The position numbers and the translations under genes are program-made. DNA of 64,000 nt from DATJPD01 sp035506575. GTDB taxonomy: Bacteria; Pseudomonadota; Alphaproteobacteria; CACIAM-22H2. Within the stretch, counting starts at the first letter, position 1; each line of letters starts with the position of its first letter. Below, in pieces: positions 63,308 through 64,000 of this stretch. The notes under the pieces are model-generated. The model ran no database searches. It was not told the DNA's origin and was given only the letters and a program-made list of their open reading frames with translations. The stretch lies in contig DATJPD010000043.1 in NCBI GenBank assembly GCA_035506575.1, forward strand, positions 24,693-88,692. The letters are read 5' to 3'.

Positions 63308-63772
63308 GTGCGGCCACGGTCGTTACACGCCCGTCCGTTCCGGCTGGGTCCCGCGTGGGCCGCGGGTGCCATGTTGCTGCTGTCTGCCTGCGCGGGCGGC
63401 GCGGACTATTCCGCACCGCCCCAAGGCGCGCAGCCGCAACCGGGCTCCTCCGCCGGCGCCCCGCCACCCAGCGTGGCGGCACTTCCTTCGCCCGCGACAC
63501 CAGTCAATCCGCCGCCGGATGTCCAGCAGCTGGTCGGCCTCAAGGGCGAGGTGCTGCGCAAATGGATGGGCGATACGGTCTTCGTCCGCCACGACGGCAT
63601 CGCCGAGATCTGGCGCTTTGCCGCAGACACGTGCTTCCTCGACGTCTTTTTGTACCGTGAGCCGGACGGATTGCGCGTCGCCCACCTCGACGCGCGCGCG
63701 CGCCAGGGCACGAAGAGCGTCCTGCCGCAGACCTGCTACGGCCAGATCCTGGCGCAGCAGCGGGCGAGTTAA
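63308..63772 (+). CDS. Putative lipoprotein of unknown function
   Basis: About 154 residues from a GTG at 63308; the start is uncertain. The N-terminus has arginines, a hydrophobic run and a lipobox LSAC, followed by a Pro/Ala/Gly-rich linker (about 60 residues) and a compact C-terminal domain (LVGLKGEVLRKWMGDTVFVR, WRFAADTCFLDVFLYREPDG, SVLPQTCYGQILAQ). Two cysteines in that domain could form a disulfide. Function not recognised. Stop shares a TTAA with the convergent nth stop. Confidence 0.75.
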   Translation: MRPRSLHARPFRLGPAWAAGAMLLLSACAGGADYSAPPQGAQPQPGSSAGAPPPSVAALPSPATPVNPPPDVQQLVGLKGEVLRKWMGDTVFVRHDGIAEIWRFAADTCFLDVFLYREPDGLRVAHLDARARQGTKSVLPQTCYGQILAQQRAS

Positions 63773-64000
63773 AGCACCGTCGTCTTTCCTTTGAAGGCGC
63801 AAAGCTCGCGCACAACGCAGCGCGGACACTCCGGCTTGCGCGCCTTGCACACGTAGCGTCCGTGCAGGATGAGCCAGTGATGCGCATCGCGCACATAGGC
63901 GTCGGGGGTCACCTTTTCGAGCTTCTCCTCGACCTCGAGCGGCGTCTTGCCCGGGGCGAGGCCGGTACGGTTCGAGACGCGGAAGATATGCGTGTCGACG
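63769..64000 (-). CDS. nth: Endonuclease III (C-terminal part, runs off window)
   Basis: DNA glycosylase/AP lyase for oxidised pyrimidines. Only the last 76 or so residues are inside. They contain VDTHIFRVSNRTGLAPG, with the catalytic-Asp region, and the [4Fe-4S] motif C-x6-C-x2-C-x5-C (CKARKPECPRCVVRELC), both diagnostic. The cluster could be loaded by NfuA. Confidence 0.95.
   Translation of the reverse strand, partial: VDTHIFRVSNRTGLAPGKTPLEVEEKLEKVTPDAYVRDAHHWLILHGRYVCKARKPECPRCVVRELCAFKGKTTVL

Overview
The window is GC-rich chromosomal DNA (about two thirds G+C by eye) from an alphaproteobacterium, most likely Rhodospirillales-like. The main reason is gene order. A near-complete alphaproteobacterial housekeeping supercluster runs on the minus strand: mutS-msrQ-glnD ... 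murJ-trpS-nfuA-tsaB-rimI-mucR-fur-olsB-plsC-miaB-phoH-ybeY-corC-lnt-xre-metK-trmB-rimP-nusA-ylxR-infB-rbfA-truB. Supporting marks are a Ros/MucR protein, a Fur without the usual CxxC, a predicted ornithine-lipid acyltransferase, a YlxR-L7Ae fusion and a PAS_5-type protein. The taxonomic placement is inference.

Layout. 1-6494: translation operon rimP-nusA-ylxR-infB-rbfA-truB (truB cut by the window edge), preceded by a promoter and a strong hairpin-terminator lying between that promoter and rimP. 6675-20480: trmB, metK, an Xre regulator, an inserted LysR gene, lnt, corC, ybeY, phoH, miaB, two acyltransferases, fur, mucR, rimI and tsaB, many joined by 4-bp stop/start overlaps. 20528-33336: the backbone is interrupted by accessory genes: a D-Ala-D-Ala dipeptidase and a Bax-like protein; then nfuA; a class III adenylate cyclase; trpS; an RraA-like protein; murJ; and a 6-kb block with a CoA-transferase, an EamA permease, an orphan peptide-binding protein, a gene of unknown function and an acyltransferase-like gene. 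33668-42399: glnD, msrQ, mutS and divergent maeB. 42452-49598: a full phosphate regulon phoR-pstSCAB-phoU-phoB with two recognisable Pho boxes and a terminator after pstS. 49732-53241: ald, a GT9 glycosyltransferase and ampG. 53300-56507: an ECF sigma/anti-sigma pair divergent from a Tat-exported metallophosphatase, a cupredoxin and a cytochrome c'. 56604-64000: a PAS protein, an MBL hydrolase, a GST, typA, an adenosine-kinase-like gene, an EI24 membrane protein, a bactofilin, a lipoprotein and the 3' end of nth.

How it works together. Most of the window is core machinery: ribosome maturation and translation, mismatch repair, nitrogen and phosphate signalling, envelope assembly and metal/sulfur regulation. 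The most interesting candidate is the ECF module at 53300-56507. The sigma gene and the metallophosphatase operon are divergent, and each has the same promoter-like string, GGGAATA-N16-G(A/G)TCT, at identical spacing and about 40 nt before the start codon. This predicts a self-activating sigma factor driving a periplasmic copper/haem/phosphoesterase module.

No tRNA, rRNA, CRISPR array, prophage or complete insertion sequence was seen.
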